NCBI RefSeq assembly: GCF_003931915.1 | Contig: NZ_RSAA01000010.1 | Coordinates: 152,753 to 216,752 of the forward strand | Direction of reading: 5' to 3' | Source: Saccharopolyspora rhizosphaerae | GTDB taxonomy: Bacteria > Actinomycetota > Actinomycetes > Mycobacteriales > Pseudonocardiaceae | Length of the DNA stretch: 64,000 nt | In this document: positions 43,671 to 52,558 of the stretch, piece after piece | Layout: each line of letters begins with the position of its first letter | Position numbering within the stretch: the stretch's first letter is position 1 | Notes under the pieces: model-generated | What the model was told of the DNA's origin: nothing | Databases searched by the model: none | What the model saw: only the letters and a program-made list of their open reading frames with translations | Made by a program: the position numbers and the translations under genes

Positions 43671-44855
43671 GTGCAACCGGAAAACGCTCACCAAGCCAGG
43701 GTTCTCACATCGTTGCGGCGCAACGGGCCGCAGGCGGCCGTGGAGTTGGCCGCTCAACTCTCGCTGTCGCGCTCCAAGATCGGGCAGGAGTTGGCCCGGC
43801 TGGAGGAGATGGGGTTCGTCGAACGCGCGGGGAAGGCCGAGTCGCGCGGCGGTCGACGTTCCGGGTTGGTGCAGCTCTCCGGGCGGCTCCGGTTCGTCGG
43901 AGTGGACATCGGTGCCACGTCGCTCGACGTCGGCGTGATCGACGGCCGGCTCGACATCGTCGCGCAGACCAGCGAGGTCATCGACATCGAGGCCGGCCCG
44001 GAACCGATCCTCTGCCGTGCCGTGGAGATGATCGGGAAGTTGCGCGCGGCCGGCCACCTGCCGACGCTCGACGGCATCGGTGTCGGCGTGCCGGGACCGG
44101 TCAGCTTCCGCGACGGGTTCACCGTCTCGCCACCGATCATGCCTGGGTGGGACCGCTTCCCGGTGCGGGAGCACATCATGCAGCAGTTCGAGTGCCCGGT
44201 CCTGGTCGACAACGACGTCAACCTCATGGCCGTCGGTGAGATGTACAGCGGACTGGCTCAGTCCGTCGCCGACTTCCTCTTCGTCAAGATCGGAACCGGG
44301 ATCGGCTGCGGCATCGTCACCGGCCACCGTGTGCTGCGCGGCAGCAACGGCAGTGCGGGGGACGTCGGGCACATCGCCCTGCACGACACCGGGCCCGTGT
44401 GCCGGTGCGGCCGGACCGGTTGCCTCGAAGCGTGCTTCAGCGGCGCGGCGCTCTCGCGCGATGCCACGGCGCTCGCGCGCGGCGGAGAATCGCCCGGGCT
44501 GCGCGAACTCCTCGCCGGTCGCGACGTGCTCACCGCCGAGGACGTCGGCGTGGCCATGCGCGCCGGGGACCCGCAAGCCCTCGGCCTGGTCCGCGACGGC
44601 GGACGTCGACTCGGCCGGGTCCTGTCCGGGCTGGTGAACTTCTGCAACCCCGCGATGATCGTGGTCGGCGGGGGCGTGTCGAAGCTCGGGCACGTGCTGC
44701 TGGCGGAGGTGCGGAGCGAGCTGTACCGGCGCTCCACCCCGCTGGCCACCAGCAACCTCCCGATCGTGCTGTCCGAACTCGGTGACAACGCCGGAATCCT
44801 CGGCGCCGCCGCGATGATCAGCGATCACGTCCTCGGCGTTCCTCCGGAGTCGTGA
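43671..44855 (+). CDS. ROK-family regulator/kinase-like protein, head of sugar unit
   Basis: A 394-residue protein from GTG 43671 with GGAG upstream. The first 70 residues are a winged helix (AVELAAQLSLSRSKIGQELA). The ROK domain has GVDIGATSLDVGVIDG for phosphate binding, LVDNDVNLMAVGEMY with the catalytic-type Asp, and the zinc motif CRCGRTGCLEACFSG. ROK regulators of this form sense sugars or their phosphates. It heads a long run of sugar genes and its promoter carries a palindrome, so autoregulation is likely. Confidence 0.9.
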   Translation: MQPENAHQARVLTSLRRNGPQAAVELAAQLSLSRSKIGQELARLEEMGFVERAGKAESRGGRRSGLVQLSGRLRFVGVDIGATSLDVGVIDGRLDIVAQTSEVIDIEAGPEPILCRAVEMIGKLRAAGHLPTLDGIGVGVPGPVSFRDGFTVSPPIMPGWDRFPVREHIMQQFECPVLVDNDVNLMAVGEMYSGLAQSVADFLFVKIGTGIGCGIVTGHRVLRGSNGSAGDVGHIALHDTGPVCRCGRTGCLEACFSGAALSRDATALARGGESPGLRELLAGRDVLTAEDVGVAMRAGDPQALGLVRDGGRRLGRVLSGLVNFCNPAMIVVGGGVSKLGHVLLAEVRSELYRRSTPLATSNLPIVLSELGDNAGILGAAAMISDHVLGVPPES

Positions 44856-44914
44856 ACCCCCCGTTCCACTCGGCGGACGTCGGCTTCGCGGCTCCGCGAG
44901 ATCCAGGAGGTCGG

Positions 44915-46066
44915 ATGAACACACTTGGAGTCGCACTGGTGGGCCACGCGTTCATGGGCACGGTCCACTCCCAGGCCTGGCGCACCGTGGGACGGGTCTT
45001 CGACCTTCCCGCCCGACCGGAACGAGTCGTGCTCTGCGGGCGCCGCAAGGACGCCGCAGCGGAGGCCGCCACGCGGCTGGGCTGGCGGGAGTGCAGCGAC
45101 GACTGGAAATCCGTGCTCATGCGCGACGACGTGCACGTCGTCGACATCTGCACCCCGGGAGACAGCCACGCCGAGATCGCCGTCAGCGCGTTGGACGCCG
45201 GCAAGCACGTGCTGTGCGAGAAGCCGCTGGCCAACTCGATCGCCGAGGCCGAAGCGATGGCCGAGGCAGCCGACCGAGCTCGGCGCAACGGCATCCTGGC
45301 CATGGTCGGGTTCAACTACCGGCGCGTCCCCGCACTGGCCCTGGCGCGGTCGCTCGTGGAGCAGGGACGGCTGGGTGAGGTCCGGCAGGTCCGCGCGCAC
45401 TACTTGCAGGACTGGCTGGTCGATCCGCAGGCACCGCTGAGCTGGCGGCTGCGCGCTGAACGTGCCGGATCCGGCGCTCTCGGCGACCTGGGTGCGCACA
45501 TCGTCGACCTCGCGCAACACCTCCTCGGTGACGAGATCGTCGCGGTGTCGGGCTCGGTGGAGACGTTCATCGGTGAGCGGCCCCTGCCCGAGGACCCCGC
45601 GCAGAACGGGCGGGTGACCGTCGACGACGCCGCCCTGTTCACCGCGCGGTTCCGCGGAGGTGCCCTGGGCACCTTCGAAGCCACCCGGTACGCCACCGGC
45701 AACAAGAACGGCTTGCGCATCGAGGTGAACGGGACCGAGGGCAGTCTCGCCTTCGACTTCGAGTCCATGAACGAGCTGGCCTTCTACGACGGGACCGACT
45801 CCGCGGACGTCGCGGGCTTCCGCCGCATCCTGGCGACCGAGCCCCAGCACCCCTACCTGGAAGCGTGGTACCCGCCGGGACACGTGCTCGGCTACGAGCA
45901 CACCTTCGTCCACGAGGTGCGCGACTTCATCACCGCGGTGTCCGACCGCTCCACGCCGAGCCCCGACTTCGCCGCGGGACTGCACGTCCAGCGCGTGCTC
46001 GACGCCGTGCAGCGCAGCGCCGCCGAGCACAGCCGGTGGACCTCCGTGCTCCAGGAGGAGAGATGA
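44915..46066 (+). CDS. Gfo/Idh/MocA-family oxidoreductase
   Basis: A 383-residue NAD(P)-dependent dehydrogenase; the ATG at 44915 follows AGGAGG at 44905-44910. The Rossmann start reads VALVGHAFMGTVHSQAW, the cofactor motif CEKPLANS is present, and GALGDLGAHIVDLAQHLLG is the C-terminal-domain signature with the catalytic-type Asp and His. Family members oxidise sugars or cyclitols, often at C3 in glycoside breakdown (as ThuB does). Its stop overlaps the start of the ABC ATPase gene (ATGA). Confidence 0.9.
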   Translation: MNTLGVALVGHAFMGTVHSQAWRTVGRVFDLPARPERVVLCGRRKDAAAEAATRLGWRECSDDWKSVLMRDDVHVVDICTPGDSHAEIAVSALDAGKHVLCEKPLANSIAEAEAMAEAADRARRNGILAMVGFNYRRVPALALARSLVEQGRLGEVRQVRAHYLQDWLVDPQAPLSWRLRAERAGSGALGDLGAHIVDLAQHLLGDEIVAVSGSVETFIGERPLPEDPAQNGRVTVDDAALFTARFRGGALGTFEATRYATGNKNGLRIEVNGTEGSLAFDFESMNELAFYDGTDSADVAGFRRILATEPQHPYLEAWYPPGHVLGYEHTFVHEVRDFITAVSDRSTPSPDFAAGLHVQRVLDAVQRSAAEHSRWTSVLQEER

Positions 46067-47568
46067 CCGGCGGCACCGACCTGCTGGTGATGTCCGGCAT
46101 CGTCAAGGTCTTCCCCGGCGTGCGGGCGCTCGACGGGGTCGACCTGCGGGTCCGCTCGGGCGAGGTGCACTGCCTGCTCGGGCAGAACGGCGCGGGCAAG
46201 TCCACCCTGATCAAGGTGCTCTCCGGGGCGCACGCTCCCGACGGCGGCTCGATCGAGTGGCGTGGTGAGACGGTCACCCTGGGCTCACCCGCGGCGGCGC
46301 TGCGGCGCGGGATCGCGGCGATGTACCAGGAGCTCGACCTCGTGCCCGGCCTGAACGTCGCGGAGAACATCTTCCTCGGACACGAACCCGCCAGCGCGGG
46401 CTTCACGCAGCGCGGCACGGCCCGGCGCGCGGCAGCGGAGTTGATGGCCCGGTTGGGACACCCGGAGATCGCCCCCGACAAGCCCGTCGGCGAGCTCTCG
46501 GCGGCGGCGCGCCAGCTGGTGTCGATGGCCCGCGCGCTGGGCCACCAGGCGAAGCTGATCATCATGGACGAGCCCACCGGGGCGCTGTCCGCGGGGGAGG
46601 TCGACAACCTCTTCCGGATCATCGGGGAGCTGACCGCCGACGGTGTCGCCGTCGTCTACATCTCCCACCGCATGGAGGAGATCCGGCGGATCGCGGACCG
46701 GGTGACCGTGCTCAAGGACGGCCGCACGGTGGCGGTGGGGCTCCCGGTCGCGGAGACCTCGACCAGTGAGCTGGTGGCGCTGATGACGGGAGGGGCACCA
46801 CCCGAGGTGGAGGCCCGCGGCAGCACCGCGACCGATCAGCCGGTGCTGGAAGTGCGGGGGTTGCGGCGGCGCGGCGAGTTCGAAGAGGTGAGCTTCACCG
46901 CGCACGCGGGCGAGGTCGTCGGCTTGGCCGGGCTGGTCGGGTGCGGTCGCAGCGAAGTGCTGGAGACGATCTTCGGCGCCCGCGTGCCCGATGCCGGTCA
47001 GGTCGTGGTGGACGGCCGCCCGGTGCGCACCGGCAGCATCAGCGCGGCGGTGTCCGCGGGCATCGGGCTGACCCCGGAAGAGCGCAAGAGCCAGGCGCTG
47101 CTGCCGCAGATGGCGCTGTCGGAGAACGTGACGCTGGCGTCGTTGACCCGGCACAGCCGGTGGGGGTTCACCCGCCGGAGCGCCGAGCACGCCGGCACCA
47201 CGGAGGTGGCCACGCGGCTCCAGCTGCGTCCGGCCGACCCGGTCCGGCCGATCTCCACGTTCTCCGGCGGCAACCAGCAGAAGGCCGTGATCGGCCGGTG
47301 GGTGCTGCGCGGCTGCCGGGTCCTCCTGCTCGACGAACCGACCCGGGGCGTCGACGTCGGCGCGCGGGCGGAGATCTACGCGCTCATCCGGCAGCTCGCC
47401 GCCGACGGCCTGGCGATCGTGGTCGTCTCCAGCGACATCCCGGAGGTGCTGGCGCTGTCCGACCGGGTGCTGGTGCTGCGGGACGGCGCCGTGGTGCACA
47501 CCGCCGCGGCGGACGAGATCACCGAGTCCAGCGTGCTCGACATGGTTGTGGAGGCACCGTCGAGATGA
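46063..47568 (+). CDS. Sugar ABC transporter ATP-binding protein (RbsA/MglA type)
   Basis: A 501-residue protein with two nucleotide-binding domains. The first has GQNGAGKSTLIKVLSG (Walker A), a signature region LSAAARQLVSMARAL and LIIMDEPTGALS (Walker B). The second has the altered Walker A GLVGCGRSEV, signature FSGGNQQKAVIGRW and LLLDEPTRGVDVG. This is the normal pattern for ribose/galactose-type importers, where one site is degenerate. Start and stop overlap both neighbours by four bases. Confidence 0.95.
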   Translation: MTGGTDLLVMSGIVKVFPGVRALDGVDLRVRSGEVHCLLGQNGAGKSTLIKVLSGAHAPDGGSIEWRGETVTLGSPAAALRRGIAAMYQELDLVPGLNVAENIFLGHEPASAGFTQRGTARRAAAELMARLGHPEIAPDKPVGELSAAARQLVSMARALGHQAKLIIMDEPTGALSAGEVDNLFRIIGELTADGVAVVYISHRMEEIRRIADRVTVLKDGRTVAVGLPVAETSTSELVALMTGGAPPEVEARGSTATDQPVLEVRGLRRRGEFEEVSFTAHAGEVVGLAGLVGCGRSEVLETIFGARVPDAGQVVVDGRPVRTGSISAAVSAGIGLTPEERKSQALLPQMALSENVTLASLTRHSRWGFTRRSAEHAGTTEVATRLQLRPADPVRPISTFSGGNQQKAVIGRWVLRGCRVLLLDEPTRGVDVGARAEIYALIRQLAADGLAIVVVSSDIPEVLALSDRVLVLRDGAVVHTAAADEITESSVLDMVVEAPSR

Positions 47569-48566
47569 ACGAACACACCCTTCCCGCGCCGACCACGACC
47601 GCGGCGTCCAAGCTCGGCCAGTGGTGGTCGCGCGCTGACATCCGGTTGACCGCGCTGTTCTTCGTGCTCGTCGCGCTGTGCGCGGTCGGCTACGCGACCC
47701 GGCCGGACGCGTTCCTCACCGAAGGCAACATCTCCACCGTCCTGCGCCTGGCCGCGGCGATCGGGGTGGTCAGCGTGGGCATGACGTTCGTCATCTCGGC
47801 TGGCGGCATCGACCTGTCGGTCGGCTCGCTCGTGGCGCTGTCGAGCGTGTGGATGACGACCTGGGCCACGCAGTCCTACGGCGTCGGCGTGATGGTGCTG
47901 TGCGCGTTGCTGGTCGGTGCAGGCTGCGGCCTGGTGAACGGGCTGCTGGTCGCCTACGGAGGAGTGGTGCCGTTCATCGCCACGCTGGCGATGATGGCCT
48001 CCGCGCGCGGGTTGGCCGAACGCATCAGCGGCCGGCAGACCCAGGTCGTCGACGCCCCGGGGTTCGGGGCCGTGTTCAAGGCGCACCTGCTCGGTGTGCC
48101 CGTGCTGGTGTGGATCTTCGCGATCGTGTTCGTCGCGGGCTGGGTCCTGCTCAACCGCACCACGTTCGGCCGTCGCACGCTCGCCGTCGGCGGCAACCCC
48201 GAGGCGGCCCGGCTGGCCGGCATCAACGTCCGCCGGCACACCGCCCTGGTGTTCGCGCTCGCCGGTCTGTGCTGCGGCATCGCCGCGATCATGGTGGTGG
48301 CCCGGACGACCTCCGGTGCCTCGACCAACGGCCTGTTCTACGAGCTCGACGCGATCGCCGCCGTGGTCATCGGGGGAACCCTGCTCTCCGGCGGGCGGGG
48401 AAGCATGGGCGGAACCCTGCTCGGCGTGCTGATCTTCACCACGCTCAGCAACGTCTTCACGCTCAACAACCTGGAAACCGACATCCAGAACATCGCCAAG
48501 GGCGTGATCATCGTGCTCGCCGTGCTGGTCCAAGCGCGATCCCGGCGCCGAGCCGACGCCCGCTGA
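47565..48566 (+). CDS. Sugar ABC transporter permease (RbsC type)
   Basis: A 333-residue membrane protein with eight to ten hydrophobic helices. The family signature GMTFVISAGGIDLSVGSLVA and the EAA-like LAVGGNPEAARLAGINV are present. It forms the membrane channel of a ribose-type importer together with the ATPase gene it overlaps by ATGA. Confidence 0.95.
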   Translation: MNEHTLPAPTTTAASKLGQWWSRADIRLTALFFVLVALCAVGYATRPDAFLTEGNISTVLRLAAAIGVVSVGMTFVISAGGIDLSVGSLVALSSVWMTTWATQSYGVGVMVLCALLVGAGCGLVNGLLVAYGGVVPFIATLAMMASARGLAERISGRQTQVVDAPGFGAVFKAHLLGVPVLVWIFAIVFVAGWVLLNRTTFGRRTLAVGGNPEAARLAGINVRRHTALVFALAGLCCGIAAIMVVARTTSGASTNGLFYELDAIAAVVIGGTLLSGGRGSMGGTLLGVLIFTTLSNVFTLNNLETDIQNIAKGVIIVLAVLVQARSRRRADAR

Positions 48567-48596
48567 CCCCATCCCACCTCGTGCCGTGGAGGAACC

Positions 48597-49652
48597 ATGT
48601 CCGTGCCCGAAACGACCCGTCGAAGACTCCTGTTCGGCTCAACGGCCCTCGGCGCGTCCGCCGTGCTGAGCGGATGCCTGGCCAACACCCCACCGCAGCA
48701 GGAGAACCAGGCCGCCGTGGCAGCGGGCGGCGGCGACAACGCCGCTCCCGGGAAGCACGTGACGATCGGGTTCTCGGCACCGGCCGCCGACCACGGCTGG
48801 ATGGCCGCGATGACGACCTACGCCCGCGCCCAGGCCGAGAAGCTGCCGGACGTCACCTTCCGCCCCACCGAGGGCGGGTCCGACGTCAGCCAGCAGATCG
48901 CGCAGGTCGAGACGCTGATCAACGAGAAGGTCGACGTGCTGGTGGTGCTGCCCGCCGACGGCAAGGCGATGACCGACGTCGCCCTGCGGGCCATGCAGGC
49001 CGGGATCCCGGTGGTCAACGTGGACCGGGTCTTCGACTCCCCGGACGCCTACCGGGTGTGGATCGGCGGCGACAACTACGGCATGGGCATCAACGCCGCC
49101 GACTACATCGCCGCCGAGCTGGAGCGGGCGAACGTGGCGAACCCGGTGATCGCCGAGATCGCGGGCACCGATTCGCTGCCGCTGACCCAGGAGCGCAGCG
49201 CGGGGTTCCGGGAGGGACTCGCCAAGCACGGCCTCGAGGTCACGCGCCGGGTGGCCGCCGAGTTCACCGCCGAGACCGGTGAACGGCAGGCCACCAACCT
49301 GCTGCAGGCCGCCTCGCACCTGGACGCGGTGTGGAACCACGACGACGACCAGGGCATCGGCGTGCTCTCGGCCGTCGAAGCCGCCGGGCGCGACGAGTTC
49401 TTCATGGTCGGCGGCGCGGGATCGCGGCAGGTGATGGACCGGATCAAGGCCGGCAACGGCGTGATGCGCGCGACCGTGCTCTACAACCCGTCGATGTGCT
49501 CCTCGGCGGTCTCGCTGGCGCGGCTGCTCGCGCAAGCGCGCGGCATGTCCGACCTCGCCGAGCACGAGGTCCCGCGTTCGGTGACGACCTATTCGGCCGT
49601 GGTGACCCGCGACAACGTCGACCAGTACCTCGACGTCGGGTTCGCCTCCTGA
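48597..49652 (+). CDS. Sugar ABC transporter substrate-binding lipoprotein
   Basis: A 351-residue type I periplasmic-binding protein. The N-terminus has a twin-Arg-like start (TTRRRLLFG) and a lipobox LSGC at residue 27, so it is tethered outside the membrane. The binding domain begins VTIGFSAPAADHGWMAAMTT, with INEKVDVLVVLPADGKAM and a hinge-side NHDDDQGIGVLSAVEAAGR. It resembles binding proteins for monosaccharides or polyols. It completes the importer encoded by the two genes before it. Confidence 0.93.
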   Translation: MSVPETTRRRLLFGSTALGASAVLSGCLANTPPQQENQAAVAAGGGDNAAPGKHVTIGFSAPAADHGWMAAMTTYARAQAEKLPDVTFRPTEGGSDVSQQIAQVETLINEKVDVLVVLPADGKAMTDVALRAMQAGIPVVNVDRVFDSPDAYRVWIGGDNYGMGINAADYIAAELERANVANPVIAEIAGTDSLPLTQERSAGFREGLAKHGLEVTRRVAAEFTAETGERQATNLLQAASHLDAVWNHDDDQGIGVLSAVEAAGRDEFFMVGGAGSRQVMDRIKAGNGVMRATVLYNPSMCSSAVSLARLLAQARGMSDLAEHEVPRSVTTYSAVVTRDNVDQYLDVGFAS

Positions 49653-49669
49653 TGCGAGAGGAGTTCACC

Positions 49670-50428
49670 GTGCGCACCACCACGCTCGCGGTCCTGGGCA
49701 CGCTGCTGGCCGGCACGATGGCGGTGCCGGCCTGGGCGGCGGCACCGGAACCGGTCGACCAGGCCACCGTGCTGGTCTTCTCCGAGACAGCCGGGTACCG
49801 GCACGCGTCCATCGAGTCCGGGATCGCCGCCATCGAGGAGTTGGGGCGGCAGGACGGTTTCCACGTCGAATCCACTGAGGACTCAACCAGGTTCACCGAC
49901 CGGGAGCTCGCCCGCTACGACGCGGTCGTGTGGTTGTCCACCACGGGTGACGTGCTGGACCAGCCGCAACAGGACGCCTTCGAGCGCTACGTCCGGAACG
50001 GCGGCGGGTACGTCGGCGTGCACGCGGCGGCGGACACCGAGTACGACTGGCCGTTCTACGGCGAGCTCGTCGGCGCGTACTTCGCCTCCCACCCGCAGAT
50101 CCAACCCGCCGCGGTGCGCGTCGAGGACCACCGCAACGACTCCACCGCGCACCTGCCGAACCGCTGGGAGCGCACCGACGAGTGGTACAACTACCGCGCC
50201 AGCCCGCGTCCCCGCGTGCACGTCCTGGCCGCGTTGGACGAGCGCTCCTACGACCCTGGCGACGGCGCCATGGGTGGAGACCACCCGATCGCCTGGTGCC
50301 ACGACGTCGACGCCGGTCGCGCTTTCTACACCGGCGGCGGCCACACCGAGGAGTCCTACTCCGAACCCGATTTCGTGCGCCACGTGCTCGGCGGCATCCG
50401 CGTCGCCCTCGACCGCGCGCCGTGCTGA
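49670..50428 (+). CDS. Secreted ThuA-like protein
   Basis: A 252-residue protein. The GTG at 49670 with GAGAGGAG six bases upstream is preferred; an ATG at 49652 overlaps the previous stop. A signal peptide (LAVLGTLLAGTMAVPAWAAA) is followed by a class-I glutamine-amidotransferase-like ThuA domain: VLVFSETAGYRHASI, GGGYVGVHAAADTEYDWPFY and GGDHPIAWCHDVDAGRAFYT. ThuA was linked to processing of 3-keto-trehalose and relatives, and the Gfo/Idh/MocA partner of that pathway is encoded in the same unit. Here it would act outside the cell. Confidence 0.9.
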   Translation: MRTTTLAVLGTLLAGTMAVPAWAAAPEPVDQATVLVFSETAGYRHASIESGIAAIEELGRQDGFHVESTEDSTRFTDRELARYDAVVWLSTTGDVLDQPQQDAFERYVRNGGGYVGVHAAADTEYDWPFYGELVGAYFASHPQIQPAAVRVEDHRNDSTAHLPNRWERTDEWYNYRASPRPRVHVLAALDERSYDPGDGAMGGDHPIAWCHDVDAGRAFYTGGGHTEESYSEPDFVRHVLGGIRVALDRAPC

Positions 50429-50455
50429 GACCCCGACGACGAGGAGTGAGCAAGG

Positions 50456-51466
50456 ATGGGACGTTCGGTCACGCTCTTCACCGGGCAATGGGCGGACCTG
50501 CCGTTCGAGGAGGTCGCCCGACTCGCCTCGGAATGGGGCTACGACGGCCTGGAGATCGCCTGCTGGGGTGATCACCTCGACGTCTGGCGCGCCGTGGAGG
50601 ACGACGCCTACCTGCGGTCGCGCGTGGAGGTCCTCGAGCGGTACGGGCTCGGCGTGTGGGCCATCTCCAACCACCTCAAGGGGCAGGCGGTCTGCGACGA
50701 CCCGATCGACGTCCGCCACCGGGCCATCCTGTCCGACCGGGTGTGGGGCGACGGTGATCCGGAAGGCGTGCGGCAGCGCGCCGCCGAGGAGGTGCAGCAC
50801 ACCGCGCGGGTCGCCGCCAAGCTCGGCGTGAGCACGGTGGTCGGGTTCACCGGCTCGTCGATCTGGAAGTACGTCGCGATGTTCCCGCCGGTGCCCGCCG
50901 AACTGGTCGACGCCGGTTACCAGGACTTCGCCGACCGCTGGAACCCGATCATGGACGTCTTCGACGCCGAAGGCGTCCGGTTCGCCCTCGAGGTGCACCC
51001 CTCGGAGATCGCCTACGACTACTGGTCGACCGTGCGCACCCTCGAGGCGATCGGCCACCGGGAGGGCTTCGGGTTGAACTGGGACCCCAGCCACATGATC
51101 TGGCAGGACGTCGACCCGGTGAGTTTCCTCAACGACTTCGCCGACCGGATCTACCACGTCGACTGCAAGGACACCAAGCGCAACCTCGGCAACGGCCGCA
51201 ACGGCAGGCTGGGATCACACCTGCCGTGGGCAGACCCGCGTCGCGGCTGGGACTTCGTCTCCACCGGTCGCGGTGACGTGCCCTGGGAGGCGTGCTTCCG
51301 GGTGCTCAACTCGATCGGCTACCAGGGCCCCATCTCCATCGAGTGGGAGGACGCGGGCATGGACCGCCTGCGCGGTGCCCCGGAAGCGCTCGAGTTCGTG
51401 CGCGCACAGCTCTTCGACCCACCGGACGCGGCATTCGACGCGGCCTTCAGTTCTCCGCAGACGTAG
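50456..51466 (+). CDS. Sugar phosphate isomerase/epimerase (TIM barrel)
   Basis: A 336-residue AP-endonuclease-2-type barrel. Metal ligands are seen in [39 protein letters not shown] and a final [11 protein letters not shown]. These enzymes isomerise or epimerise keto-sugars, cyclitols or dehydrate inosose-like compounds. No export signal. It lies in the sugar unit, 27 bases after the ThuA gene, and likely acts on the oxidised sugar made by the Gfo/Idh/MocA enzyme. Confidence 0.9.
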   Translation: MGRSVTLFTGQWADLPFEEVARLASEWGYDGLEIACWGDHLDVWRAVEDDAYLRSRVEVLERYGLGVWAISNHLKGQAVCDDPIDVRHRAILSDRVWGDGDPEGVRQRAAEEVQHTARVAAKLGVSTVVGFTGSSIWKYVAMFPPVPAELVDAGYQDFADRWNPIMDVFDAEGVRFALEVHPSEIAYDYWSTVRTLEAIGHREGFGLNWDPSHMIWQDVDPVSFLNDFADRIYHVDCKDTKRNLGNGRNGRLGSHLPWADPRRGWDFVSTGRGDVPWEACFRVLNSIGYQGPISIEWEDAGMDRLRGAPEALEFVRAQLFDPPDAAFDAAFSSPQT

Positions 51467-51485
51467 GACGAAGGAGTGCAGGACG

Positions 51486-52436
51486 ATGTGTTTCGGTTTC
51501 AACGGTGAAGCGGCGCTGGCCCAGTCGCTGGGTGCCCCGCGACTCTCCCGGCGCAGCGCGCTGCGCACCGCCGGCGCGTTGGGAGCGGGTCTGCTCGCCG
51601 CCGGTGCCACCGCGCCGGCCGCACACGCGACCCCGCGGCCGGCCGGGCGACACCTGGTGCCGCCCGGGCAGATCAGCATCCAGCTGTGGACCATGCGCGA
51701 CGCCCTCGAGGGTGAACCCGGTTTCGACGAGACCCTGCGCACCCTCGCCGAGATCGGCTACCCCAAGGTCGAGCAGGCGCTCGGCTACTTCGGCCGCACC
51801 GCCGGGGAACTGCGGTCCTTCTACGACAGCATCGGCCTCTCCGCGACGTCGAGCCACGACGGGGTCTCCGACGATGAGGAGGCGTTGCAGACCAAGATCG
51901 ACAACGCGCGCACCCTCGGCCAGTCGTTCCTGGTCGTGCCCTACCTGGACTCCCCGAACCGGGACGACTGGAAGCGGTGGGCCGAGCAGATGAACCACGA
52001 GGCCGAGGTCGCCAGGTCGGCCGGGCTGCGCTACGGCTACCACAACCACGCGCACGAGTTCACCACGGATCTCGGCGGCGTGACACCGTGGCAGGTGCTG
52101 ACCGCCGAGCTGGACCCGGCACTGGTGCACCTCGAACTCGACCTCTACTGGGCCGTGCGCGGTGGCATCGAGAGCGGGCAAGGGGCGGACGACCCGGAGG
52201 GCTTCGCCATCGACGTCATCCGGACCGCGCCGCAGGCGGTGCTGCAGTACCACGTCAAGGACCGGCATCCCGAGGACGGCGACATGGCCGACCTGGGCAC
52301 CGGCCACATCGACTTCGCCCGCATCTTCCGGGCGCACGCGGTGCTGGAGTACGTCGTGGAGAACGACACCCCCGACGTCACCCCGGAGCAGACGGCCGAC
52401 GTCGGCTACCGGTACCTGCGCGCGCTGAAGACCTGA
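51486..52436 (+). CDS. Tat-exported sugar isomerase-like TIM-barrel protein
   Basis: A 316-residue protein from the ATG at 51486. A twin-arginine signal (LSRRSALRTAGALGAGLLAA) ends at AHA. The mature part is a second AP-endonuclease-2-like barrel with YGYHNHAHEF, LVHLELDLYWAVRGG and LQYHVKDRHPED holding the metal ligands. Export through Tat suggests folding and metal loading inside the cell and action outside, perhaps on a 3-keto-glycoside, for which eliminating or hydrolysing enzymes of this fold are known. It is 19 bases after the cytosolic paralogue. Confidence 0.9.
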   Translation: MCFGFNGEAALAQSLGAPRLSRRSALRTAGALGAGLLAAGATAPAAHATPRPAGRHLVPPGQISIQLWTMRDALEGEPGFDETLRTLAEIGYPKVEQALGYFGRTAGELRSFYDSIGLSATSSHDGVSDDEEALQTKIDNARTLGQSFLVVPYLDSPNRDDWKRWAEQMNHEAEVARSAGLRYGYHNHAHEFTTDLGGVTPWQVLTAELDPALVHLELDLYWAVRGGIESGQGADDPEGFAIDVIRTAPQAVLQYHVKDRHPEDGDMADLGTGHIDFARIFRAHAVLEYVVENDTPDVTPEQTADVGYRYLRALKT

Positions 52437-52558
52437 ACCAGCGCGCCCTTCTCCTTCAACGGGTACGACGACCCCGCCGACGCAGTCGCTTCCGGTGGCG
52501 GGAGCAGCACGGCTGCGTTCCGACTTCCGCACGATCAGCGAACCGATGAGAGGTTGCC

